From: Cudoniella acicularis
Taxonomy: Eukaryota > Ascomycota > Leotiomycetes > Helotiales > Helotiaceae
Assembly: GCA_013054445.1 (NCBI GenBank)
Contig: JAAMPI010000661.1
Coordinates: 1 to 28,772, forward strand
Reading direction: 5' to 3'
DNA length: 28,772 nt
In this document: positions 1 through 9,523 of the stretch, one piece after another
Layout of the letters: the number at the start of each line of letters is the position of its first letter
How positions within the stretch are numbered: position 1 is the first letter of the stretch
The notes under the pieces: model-generated
Databases searched by the model: none
What the model saw: the letters and a program-made list of their open reading frames with translations, nothing else
Told to the model about the DNA's origin: nothing
Made by a program: the position numbers and the translations under genes

Positions 1-767
1 TAAGCTAATTATCGTCGCCTTTAAAAACGTCTCCGTTTAAAGAACCTAGGTTTATAAGTCGTATCTTATTCGCCTTTTTCTTATATAATATATTAATCTT
101 TATCGGCCTCTTCTTATTTATAGCTTCGGCGAACTTAGTCTTTTTAGTTCTTCTAATCTTATTATTATAAGTAATATATTAGTGATTTGGCTGCCGTTTT
201 CGGCTGCTTTTAGCCGCTGTTTTACGTAGCCTTTCTACTCGCTTAATTACTAAACCTCAGGCCGCCGAAATTTGGCGAGGCTAGCCTCGCCGCCGCCTTT
301 AAAAGAGGACGTCTTAGTACTTCTATTAAAATTTCCTAAAATAATAACTAAAAACTAAAAACGGCTCCCTAGATTTAAAAAATATCGACCCCCCGGAAAC
401 CGAAGGCCTCTTCCTAAACAGACATTCTTATACTACCTATTCTCTTACTAGAGATATATTTAATCTAGAAGCTTCGCTCTCGTCCTTCTCTTAATTCCTT
501 ACTCCTCTATCATCTACCTTAACCACCCTTAAGTCGTGTCCTACCCTTATATTCTTTACTCCTATATTACGCTCGACTATCTTATCCTCGTACTCTAACT
601 CTCGCGCCCTCTTCGACCGCTCCTCCCTTCCCTCCCCTCCCTCCTTCTATATAGTCAGCTGCCTCCTTCCTTACGTAGAACTATCCTCGAGCAGAATGTC
701 TCGCTCGCGGTCGAAATTCCCTCGACGTCATGCCTAGCGTCAAGCCCTTTACTATAGCCGTAGTGAA
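1..767. other. 5' flank of the captain relic; possible element end and promoter
   Basis: No gene is seen here. Positions 1-182 are fully stripped of CA and TG. Positions 190-225 hold degenerate GGCTG/CGGCTG repeats, 274-291 a perfect palindrome, and about 600-660 a C/T-rich tract of the kind found before fungal start codons. If the block is a Starship, its 5' terminus and captain promoter should be in this stretch or just to the left; I cannot point to the terminal repeat. Confidence 0.4.
274..291. repeat. Perfect 18-base palindrome GGCGAGGCTAGCCTCGCC
   Basis: The 18 bases equal their own reverse complement and form a GC-rich island in AT-rich DNA, with GCCGCC-like triplets on both sides. 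It sits about 480 bases before the captain start. A recombinase or regulator binding site is possible, but chance cannot be excluded. Confidence 0.6.
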
Positions 768-3420
768 ATGCCTCCTCTAGACTCGCCTAGTCAGAAACAT
801 CCTCGAGTATACGAGCCGCGAGTTAAGAAGAAGCGGAGGTCAGCCTCTTATTCTAATATCGACGACTCTAGTTCTAACTATAGTCCTAACTCTAAATACG
901 GTCGCGATTCCGGCTATAATTCTAAGTCCGGTTCTAACGCTAAGGCCGAGTATTATCGCTAGAAAATAGCCGAGTTTAAGAAGGCCGGCCTAACTCTGTC
1001 GAACCTAGGTGATAGCGCGCTAGCCGCGATAGAGATAGAAGAGTAGAATTAGGGATCGTAAGTGTCTCCTATATTTAACAATTAATATAAAGGCGTGACC
1101 TTACTAACTACTACCGATAAGCTTCTACTAAGATAGTAAGATAGGGGATCTAGAGGCGGCCCTTATTATAGCTAAGGCAGATACCTTTAAAGGGTATATC
1201 TTCTAGCGAGTAAAGGATTCGTAGATCAAGAAGGAATCGAGTATTATAACGTACTAGTTAGTTCTTAATATAATATACTTACGATTAGTATAACGCTATA
1301 TAGATAAGGGTATTTTATATAATATCTATAACGTATATATCTCGTCTCTATTTTAACCCTAAACGATACTAATTATTATAATAGTAGATCCCGGTATTTA
1401 TCACGCCTCTATTCGGCCTTAACGATTTAAAGAAGGACAAGGCTAGACTTTTTATAGAGGACCTATACGCCTTTTAGAATAGATACTAGGTCCGTGACAA
1501 AGAGGTGTTTGCTTACGAGCGGCTCCGGGTATAGTACTCACCTCTCCTTATCTTTACCGGCTATACGTCTACGAGGCCGAAAGCCCTTATCGGGAAGCGG
1601 CCTCTCTTATATAAGGACATCGAGTTCTAAGTATTTCCGTCTCCTGTTAAAGGGCGACCGCCGATTATTATCCTAATACTTAACCTTAAGTATATCAAGC
1701 GATCTAATAAGAAGAAGAAGCCGTAAGTATTACTATTTGCCTTATAAAGTTTTACGGGCTTTATCTCGAATACTTACTGATTAGAATAAGAAGAAATTTG
1801 CGTTTTATAAAGACGAGAATCTTATCTATTACCCGGTTCTTTTTACGATAGCTTTAGCCCTAGCCGATAACGCCTTTAAGAACAAGTTTACTTTTCTAGA
1901 GTAGATTTATAATCTAGTCGTCCTAAATAGTATTAATCATATCTATTTAAAATAGAACGACGAGTAGGCCAAGCGACCTATCTTTTACGACGTCGAGAAT
2001 ACTCTTACCGGGGTATACGTATCTAAGACTAAAGCGCTCTAGTATTTAAAGCACCGGCACTACTTTATCCGCCTTAGTCGGACATATAGATTTAGGAAGA
2101 GGCTTAAATTTTACGACCTATAGTAAGTATTAAGGAAGAGGTTAAATAGTAAGGACGCTCGTCCTCTTTTATATCTATAATACTTAGCTAGTAAGAGATT
2201 TATTAACAAACACGATAGAGGCCTTTACCCTCGAAGAGCGTAAGCAGATTATAGGCAATCGGGGAGACGTCTACGAACGATATTATATGCCGGCATTTAT
2301 CGACGTAGACTATCAAGCTATCTACCTTAGTACTATATAACGAGACGACCTAGTACGAGCCGTCGGCCGCTTAGAACGCTATAAACAAGCCCCGGTATAC
2401 TTAACTAACAGATAAAAGTTTAAGATCAAAAATGATCTATATATCGTCAAACTTAAAAAAAGCCTTATAAAGTATAGCGCGAAGATCAAGGGTCGAGGCT
2501 ACTCTATATTTAAGGCGGCCGAAGGTATAGGGTTATACGATCGACGCTATAAAATATAATATAAGCTTAATAGTTTAAGACAAACATTATATACTAAATT
2601 ACTAGAAAAGACTATCGACGAGTTCTACGAAATAGTATATATACTCGAGGTAGATCGACAGATACGGGGTATCCTTCTAGCCCGTAGCGTGCTCCTACCG
2701 TCTACTATCAAATACGAGCTAGAAGAACGAGCCGCGGTCGCTAGATTACTCTTCTAGCCGCTCGATGATCTTGACGAGGATCAAGTGATTTAAGTATAGA
2801 TCAAGCTCGTCTAAAACCTTATATAGCTTAATAAGCGGCAAGAAACACCTTACTCGTATAAGATGTCGAGAAGGCGAAAGAATAAAGATATATAGTCGAA
2901 TATCAAGCCTTACGAATAGCGTAGACCTCTCGGTAAAGACAATATTATCTTAGGTATAGAAGTAATAGAGAACCGGCAGGCGGACGTCAATTAGGAGATA
3001 GACTCTATAGCTCTAATATAATTAGAGGAGTGCCTATTGGCCTCCGCGGATTAGGATACGAAGACACTTGTAGACGACGAGCTAGACGTAGACCTCGTAG
3101 CTCTAATAAAATTAGAAGAGCTATTAATAGTCCCTATACCCTACTGTCCCTTCTATAGGTGGTATAATAAAGAAGTAGGTCCGCGAAAGCGGAATTATAT
3201 ATTCTCTCGTCCTAATAGTCTCGAGAGGCACCTCTAAGTTTAGTACCTTAATAATCGGGCTACCGATAAAGGATTTGACTGTCCCTATAAAAGATGTTTA
3301 GCCTTCTTAAGGGGTATAATATACTTCTTAAGTTATAGACAGCGTTAGTATTGTCGCGATCAGATCACGTAAGAGACACGTCTCTTAATATTCCCCTTCC
3401 TACTTAGCTAGCCTTCTAGG
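768..3420 (+). pseudogene. RIP-degraded DUF3435 tyrosine recombinase (Starship captain-like) with C2H2-like tail
   Basis: An ATG at 768 opens 64 codons with a basic N-terminus (KKKRR) and a Ser/Tyr/Asn-rich segment. Beyond the first TAG the reading continues through many stops, mostly TAG/TAA where Gln, Trp or similar would be expected. Around 1800-1900 it gives an ALALADNAFKNKFTFLE segment, typical of DUF3435 before the catalytic domain. At about 2220-2400 it reads AFTLEERKQIIGNRGDVYE, then RYYMPAFIDVDYQAIYL and RDDLVRAVGRLER, which is the DUF3435 C-terminal core; the YERYY tyrosines are where the nucleophile of this recombinase family would be. About 2700-2860 reads KYELEERAAVARLLF. At 3135-3350 two Cys pairs (CPFY and CDCPYKRC-like) with SLERHL and YFLSYRQR resemble a C2H2 zinc finger with His changed to Tyr. 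Family members are annotated as FluG-domain/DUF3435 proteins and catalyse Starship excision and integration. This copy cannot encode an active enzyme. Confidence 0.8.
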
Positions 3421-4452
3421 AATACTACGGATATAGGTGATAAGCTAAATAGGTCTTACCGTTTTACTATTAGGGATAACGGTTAATTTTAACGCCGTTT
3501 GTTTAGAGTTTTATCGAAATATTTTATTAAAATTTGTGTTTTTATATTATTATTTTTAGTTTTTATTATTCTCTAATATAAAACTCTGTTTATTATATAT
3601 CTTATAAAATAAAATATAATCTTAATTTTTTATATATTCTATAAGGCTTAGATGTTTAATATTTCTAATTTAAATTTGTTTTATTATTATAGAACTATTA
3701 CGAGTATATTTTATAGCCTCTTAATAAATCTCTAATAGTTAGGTATATAAAACTCGTCTGAGTTAGTACTCTAGCGTCTTATACTAAGTAATATGATCTT
3801 AAAACCTATCGTTCTTTTATATCGCCGTCTTATCTCCTTTTATAACATTAAAGTCCGCTAGGGTCTTTATCTCTAGTAGAGGGTAGCTCTGTTCCTAAGA
3901 GTTTATTAGTCACTATCTTTATATAGTAGTAAAGAGACTTACGATCTACTCTTTAGTTAGCGGCTAGTAAAGCTCTTCTATTAAGATATACGTATAGTAT
4001 CTACCTCTCTTTTAGATAACTAAGAAGACCTCTACTCTAAAGAAGCGGTAAAGATTATCTATTTTACTAACGAGGCTGATCTTTCTTTGTCGAAACTTCT
4101 CCTAAGTATTCCTCTTCTTTCGCTGTTATTTATATATAGATACTTAGCGTATTAGAGATTCCCTAGCCTAGGAACCTGATTAGAAAATCAAGCTTTAGTA
4201 GTTTAATCGTCGACTAAAAAGAGAGCCGTAGTCTAGGCATATAGGACCCCTAGCTTCTTAATAAATCTAGTCACGAATCTAGGCCTACTATCCTAGAGGC
4301 ACTACTTTTAGAGGTCTTAGAGGTGATTCTAGGACTGGCCGTTTCTAGAGGCACTATTTCTAGGGGTGCTATTTCTAGAGGCGTATTACTAGAGCCTAAC
4401 ATCTTATATATAATTAAGATATTAAGTATATTAAACACTATAATAATTTTTA
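3421..4452. other. RIP-degraded stretch without an identified gene
   Basis: Positions 3480-3730 are extremely AT-rich and nearly free of CpG. At 3745-3800 a TATATAAA followed by CTCGTCTGAG and an ATG near 3792 looks like a promoter and start; similar wording recurs near 8045-8105 (CCTCGTCTGAGCTC, then CTAAGTAATAGATC). Translation after this ATG gives no family that I recognise. It may be the start of the ferric reductase relic that becomes readable from 4453. Confidence 0.4.
4291..4386 (+). repeat. Degenerate 15-base tandem repeat
   Basis: The three best units are 4342-4356, 4357-4371 and 4372-4386 (TTTCTAGAGGCACTA, TTTCTAGGGGTGCTA, TTTCTAGAGGCGTAT); weaker units extend back to 4291. A 15-base period would encode a five-residue repeat (such as FLEAL/FLGVL on this strand), so it may be a low-complexity part of a former protein. 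Confidence 0.6.
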
Positions 4453-5000
4453 GCTTCTAATTAAACGCCTTCTTATAAGCCGATCTATCGGGCCTACGTC
4501 GTTTCTTCTATACTATACGTCTAATCTTCTAATACTATATCGATCTTATTAAGACCTCTTAGGATATAGACATCACTTAATAGTATGCCGTAACACTTAT
4601 AGCTATTACTATCCTTTTAATTGTTTTCTATATATTAGGAATTTCGATCGGCTTTCTACGTACCTACGCGACGTATTATTTTCTAAAACATGTCTTCTAC
4701 GTACGGGTCTATAAGTATATAAGAGGTATCACTTGATATTATACGCTCTTGGCTATTACTCTCCTTATAGGCAATGTCGTTTACCTTATAGATAATCGTA
4801 TAAAGATCTTATAGCGAACAGGACTGTTATCTATAATAAACCTCGTCCTTCTTACTCTTAGAAGCTATATAAACTCTATCGTTAGTTACTACGGACTTAG
4901 ATACGAGGCTTATAATTCTATTTATCGTTAGATAAGGCGAGTAGCTATAATCGAGCGAGTGATTTATATGATTCTTATTATAGTATCATAGACGCCTAAC
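4453..5000 (+). pseudogene. RIP-degraded ferric reductase, N-terminal transmembrane part (first copy)
   Basis: Frame-consistent reading with few stops gives a hydrophobic, helix-rich protein: a VTLIAITILLIVFYILGISIG helix (about 4590-4650), a LLAITLLIGNVVYLIDN helix (about 4745-4800), then GLLSIINLVLLTLRSYINSIV and an IYR-x-I-R-RVAIIERVIY segment (about 4825-4970). The last two match the ferric-reductase transmembrane domain, whose haem-binding helix has two histidines 14 residues apart in a HRW-x-GR context. Both are TAT (Tyr) here, as expected from CAT to TAT by RIP, and the Trp of HRW has become TAG. The C-terminal FAD/NAD half is not found downstream, so this copy is truncated. Ferric reductases are regular Starship cargo. 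Confidence 0.62.
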
Positions 5001-5616
5001 CTATACACGTCAACTCAAGTAGCGGTATTAGTAGTGAGTCCCTCCCCCCTCCTTCCCCCCCTAAAACGAGGACTACTGACCAAATAAACTAGGCTATACT
5101 CCGAAGTACCTAAGCGACCTCGGTTAAAGGTTATAGTCCTATACGGAAAGAGGTCGTATAAAGTCATCGTCACCTCTCTAGTTCTACTATTACTAGACAA
5201 AGGAATTTATAAGGCAAATATATATAACTTTAGTATTTGATTTATAAAAAGTTTATCGCCTAATAAGAGAGTAATAATAATTTCTTATAACCTCTTCTAT
5301 ATATATAATACTATATTCTATATATATAGAGTAGGCTAACTTTAGCCGAGTATATGATATAAGTTATTTACGTTACGTAAATATATAAGAGTAATAGATT
5401 CGTAATATCTATAATAAACTTTATTCTAGATATAAAGTCAAGAATAAAACTCTTTTAGATTAATATCCTAAGATAATAATTCTATTATAAATAGCCTAAT
5501 AAGAATATAGTAGATAATAAGGAGGTAGCTAGAGAATATTCGATAGTCTTTTTACTACCTAATAACCTGATACTTATAAAGTTTCTAGCCTGTTATCAGG
5601 TAAGAAGGCCACGGCT

Positions 5617-5703
5617 ATAATACTTAAGAGAAATCTATTAAATATAAAAAGCTAAAACAGGAAATAAAACCAGGCTTTTATTATACTTAGGAGAAATCTA
5701 CTA
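5617..5703. repeat. Direct repeat pair, 24 bases, 63 bases apart
   Basis: ATAATACTTAAGAGAAATCT at 5617 recurs as ATTATACTTAGGAGAAATCT at 5680; with the following CTA-like bases the match is about 24 positions with a few differences, mainly transitions. This may be a relic of a local tandem duplication. Confidence 0.55.
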
Positions 5704-5718
5704 GGAGTAGAAAAAATA

Positions 5719-5746
5719 ATTGATTAATTGATTAATTGATTGATTA
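5719..5746. repeat. ATTG/GATT microsatellite
   Basis: Repeats of ATTGATTA are followed by ATTGATTGATTA. It keeps several TG dinucleotides inside otherwise RIP-stripped DNA, suggesting that it expanded after RIP. Confidence 0.7.
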
Positions 5747-7207
5747 AAAATTACCTTAAAGATACCGGCACCTAAGGAATTCTAAAACGGCCCCTATTAT
5801 AATATTTGACCTAGCCAAAGTTCTGTCCTATATAGTGCTCTATTCTGTTTACTATTTCCTCTATGTTATTATAGCTTAAACTAGAGTCTATCTGGTTTTA
5901 AAAATAAGTCTTAAATTAAAACTTAGTTAGAAATACTTATTATAATCAGGTATATAAATTCCTAGTCTCTATAAAAAGAAGACCTGAAAATAAAGCGGTC
6001 TAAAGAGTTATAAGCCTAATTTCCGGCTATAACTTTATTATTTAGAAGGCGTAATTCTAAAGCTAGAAGAACCTCTTTATCTACGATAACTAACCTCGCT
6101 CTTTAAGCTTGCCTCTTGATTCTGTCCTAAAGATCTTTAATAGTAGGGCAGGGGAGTACTCCCGCTTTATCTTCTAATGCCTATATTATCCCGCTTACTT
6201 ATAGAACGGGCTTTCTAGTATCGGGAGCTTAGACTTTAATAAAGGTCTTAATATAAAGCCTAGATTTTATTATACTAGAATAGATATAAGTCGTAAAAAG
6301 CTTCGTTTGCTTAAGGGAATAAGTGGGTATAGGAAGTGACTATATAAAGACCTAATATTAAGGTGACTTCTACGTAGGCTCGTGATCTGTCGCGATAATG
6401 TCTATATTTAGATAATAGCTAGAGGATAAAGATAAGGTATCCGTACCGTCGTCTTAAGCTAGTAGTAGCTGATCTCGAACGAGCGAAGGGTATAAGGGGT
6501 TATCTGACCGTCGGTGAGTCCGAGATAGGCTAGAGATAAATAAGGGTTATTATCTAAATATAAGACAGATTTTAAAGGCGAAAACTCACGAAGGATAAGG
6601 CTAGAGTCGAAGGCCTTAGTCTTTAAGGAGCGACACGATTTATAGCGTCATACTATACGGTAGTGAAGTATAAGACAGAGCAAGGCGAGCTATAGCAGAC
6701 GCTAATATAGGAGAGAAAAGCGATAAATAAATAGGAGGTTAAGGAGGGGGATAGCGATAAACTTATACTTACGGCAGGGCGGGTCCTTTATGCTTTACGG
6801 CGTAGCCTTATAGTACCCAGGCAGTCACGACGCGGCTAAATCATAGGCTACGCCGCTACTATAATCTAAATTTACTAATACCTCGACGGAGATAGCCCGT
6901 ACTAGTCCGATCTTAAATAAATTCTCGCCCGTAATCTATACTTTAGCCGTAGTTAAACCTGAGTAAGCGGTAAGGGACCTGACGATATAGGTAAGCTTAA
7001 TCGTAGCCAAGGGTATAAACAAGGCATGACTAAGAGTGACGTTATGATAGTGGCCTATAATAGAATATGTCTTGATCACGTTATGCTTATAAAGACGATA
7101 ATAATATATAGTCTGCCTCTACCTGATATTCGAGATCGTTATTAAATCTGGCTTATCAGTAGAGCTGTCCGACCTCGTACGTGACTACGTACCTTAGTTT
7201 ATATATA

Positions 7208-7790
7208 TAGAAAACGACGCGTCTAGTGATATAGAGGCGCTTAAGAATATAGTAAAAATCAGGGTCATCAATTAGGACGTGGTCTACTATATATTTAGTA
7301 CCCTATATATTAACTTTACTAAGTCCGTAGGTCTAAACGCCGTTATCTGCCTAGAATAATAAGCTTCTACGATTTTTTAGCCTTAGTATCTAAAGGGAAT
7401 CCGCTCCTTTATCGCCGCCGGCGCGAATTACTACGTTACTACCTTTAACGAGACGATCGTCCTTAAGTTTTCTATTATATTATAAGAAGAGAGAATAAAA
7501 TACCCGGCTAAAGTATAAAGATTTCAGAATAGTGTTCGAGTAGTAGCTCTAACAGTAATAACGTGACAATGACGGCGAGTATAGCGGCGTATACGATAAT
7601 AGAGGGAACCGTCACTAGAACACATGAATTGCTATGATCTACGAGGGCACGATATGATTTAGGCACGCCAGGAGGCACGCCTTATACTAGTACTTGACTA
7701 GCTCTGTCTATATTATCCTACCGTCGCGATAGTGATATAGAAGGAGACGGGAGACGAGACGGCGCCTAGGTACTAGCGTGTTACCGCCTA
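7208..7790 (+). pseudogene. Unidentified coding relic, possibly protein-kinase-like
   Basis: One frame reads with only scattered TAG/TAA: SSDIEALKNIVKIRVIN, then GIRSFIAAGANYYVTTFNETIVLKFSII and KYPAKV-x-RFQNSVRVVALTV. A glycine-containing strand followed by 'NETxVLKFP' and, after 7640, an ALYxYLTSSVYI-like segment recall small fungal kinase-like proteins (ATP-loop, VLK lysine, 'GTLHxYL' hinge). The catalytic HRD/DFG motifs are not seen and frames shift after about 7650. This DNA keeps more CA/TG than the captain or DUF3723 relics. The kinase reading is a suggestion; a coding origin is more secure than the family. Confidence 0.3.
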
Positions 7791-7827
7791 CTAATAGAAA
7801 GTTCGAGAAACATACTCTTACGCTATA

Positions 7828-7915
7828 CGCGTGACATTTTACGCTATACACATGACTAGGCCTAAGAATCGTGGCTAAGAATAGTGGCTAAGTAAAATAT
7901 AGCGAGCCTAGACGT
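7828..7915 (+). repeat. Left terminal inverted repeat of the nested element
   Basis: It pairs with 9450-9523 in inverse orientation. Most differences between the arms are C/T or G/A, consistent with RIP acting after insertion, apart from a 13-base duplication in this arm. Confidence 0.6.
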
Positions 7916-8772
7916 TATAATATTAAAACCTATAAAGAATCGAGATAATTAGCGTATAATAAAAGGTATTCTTTAGATTTTTAGTATTATATATTATAGA
8001 TCTAGTTTAGATTTCTAGTTAGGTCGATCACGTGACCTTATATCGTATATATAACCTCGTTTTAGACCTCGTCTGAGCTCTTTACCTTAGTATTCTAAGT
8101 AATAGATCTATTTTATTATCAGTCTGTTATATTATATATCCCTTAAGCTACTAAGGTATAGACGTTCTAGTCTACGAGAAAAGGTTTAGTGATATTACTT
8201 AAAGTAAGGTCCTAATTTATATAACGCTATATTATATTACTTATATCTCTAATAAGATGTTTGAAAATGTCTTACGTCCTTAAGGGTATAACTCTATACT
8301 ATCAGTCTGCTCACTCTAACAAGGGCCACTTATATAACCTTCTAATAGTCTTGATTAGGCTTTAGCTATAGTATATATTTCTCCTCGAAGTCTAACGGAG
8401 ATAAGGTCTTTACTAGTGGCTAGGTTTCTTTCTATATTATTTAATTAGTATAAATCTTAACTTTATAGATATTTATTTATAATTTCTAATATTAAAGGCG
8501 GCTATAGGCTTCTATTAAGAGAATTATAAGTATAATATCTCTTATACTAAAATATTATTATCGTAACTTTAATATTAGCTTCTTTATTAAGAAGATAAGA
8601 CTTATAAAATAAAGTCTTTTTCCTTCTTTTTATCTTTTTACTTTCTTGTCTTTTAAATTTAGTTTTTTTAATAGTTATTATAAAATTATAATAGTTTTAA
8701 ACAGAATATTTAATTCCTATTAGTAATACTAGATATTAATATAATAACTCTTAAAGACCTTTAGTTAAGAAC

Positions 8773-8856
8773 TTTTATTTAAGAGCTCTTATTTAAGATT
8801 TCTTATTTAGATATTCTTATTTAAGATTTCTTATTTAAGATTTCTTATTAAATCTC
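8773..8856. repeat. 14-base tandem repeat, about six units
   Basis: Units of TCTTATTTAAGATT run at 14-base spacing from 8773; 8787-8800, 8815-8828 and 8829-8842 are identical, the others differ at a few positions. The identical units suggest that expansion happened after most of the mutation in this region. Confidence 0.8.
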
Positions 8857-9449
8857 TATTCTAAATTTATTCTTAATAAATTTCTATAATAATAGCTATA
8901 AGTATAACTTTACTAAATAAAAGAAAAGGCGTAACTAAGCTAGCTAACTAGTTCTATTAATAGAATATAGTAGAATATTTTTAATATTAGACAAAAAAGT
9001 AAAAGTAATATTAACGTCTGTCCTTATGTCCCGAGACGCCTTATATAATAAGACGAATTTATAGTTTTAGAATTATAATTTTTTTCTTAATAAGTCTATA
9101 AAGTTATTTATTTATATATCGCTTTCTTTAACTATTTGTCTTTTAAAAGACTATTTAGTAATAAAAAAAAAGAGTATAGTTGATTATACTATTAATCGTT
9201 TTACTTACGCTACCGATCGCCGCTTCTACTAGCCCCCCTTGTTTAATCACGACGTTTAAAGTCTTTTTAAAATTTAAAGTACTTAAGAAAAGGTCTTATT
9301 ACGAAATATTATAGCTCTAAATTTTAAAGACACTTAGAGAGGAAAAGTATATATTCCGGGAGTTACGCCGGTATAACGAGAGGGTCTACCTGATATATAT
9401 GTTTTAGTGTTTAATAATATATATTAGCCGAGATATAATTTACTATGTT

Positions 9450-9523
9450 CACGTCCGGGCTCGCTATATTCTACTTAGCCACGATTCCTATACTTAATCA
9501 CGTGTGTGGCTTAGGATGTCACG
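9450..9523 (-). repeat. Right terminal inverted repeat of the nested element
   Basis: Its reverse complement begins CGTGACATCCTAAGCC and contains GGAATCGTGGCTAAG and ATATAGCGAGCC, matching the left arm in the same order. It includes ACACACGTGATT, keeping an E-box-like CACGTG that RIP would normally erode. Confidence 0.6.

Larger units (their letters stand above)
5001..7207. other. RIP-degraded stretch without an identified gene
   Basis: No protein family could be recognised. Positions 5015-5200 hold a 61-codon minus-strand frame that I regard as accidental. The density of CA/TG rises from about 5560 onward, so RIP is patchy or this DNA was inserted later. Local structure: a direct-repeat pair at 5617-5640 and 5680-5703, a GATT/ATTG microsatellite at 5719-5746, and a CCTGATA/TATCAGG inverted pair around 5567-5600. 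Confidence 0.4.
7828..9523. mobile_element. Nested 1.7-kb DNA element with TA-flanked terminal inverted repeats
   Basis: The sequence at 7828-7915 is matched by the reverse complement of 9450-9523. Both start CGTGACAT at or near the outer edge, share AATCGTGGCTAAG and end in ATATAGCGAGCC followed by GACGT. The left arm has a 13-base internal duplication (GTGGCTAAG twice). TA dinucleotides lie immediately outside (7826-7827 and 9524-9525), as in Tc1/mariner-type insertions. Interior positions contain no transposase that I can recognise; much of it (8440-9180) is nearly pure AT, so it is non-autonomous, contains further insertions, or is too decayed. Confidence 0.6.

Noticed and set aside
1494..1676. 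60-codon plus-strand frame inside the captain region
   Set aside because: It is out of frame with the DUF3435 relic, rich in Ser/Leu/Arg from RIP-type codons, and has no family resemblance.
5015..5200. 61-codon minus-strand frame
   Set aside because: It lies in RIP DNA, has no recognisable motif, and its C-terminal part is a translation of a C-rich run.
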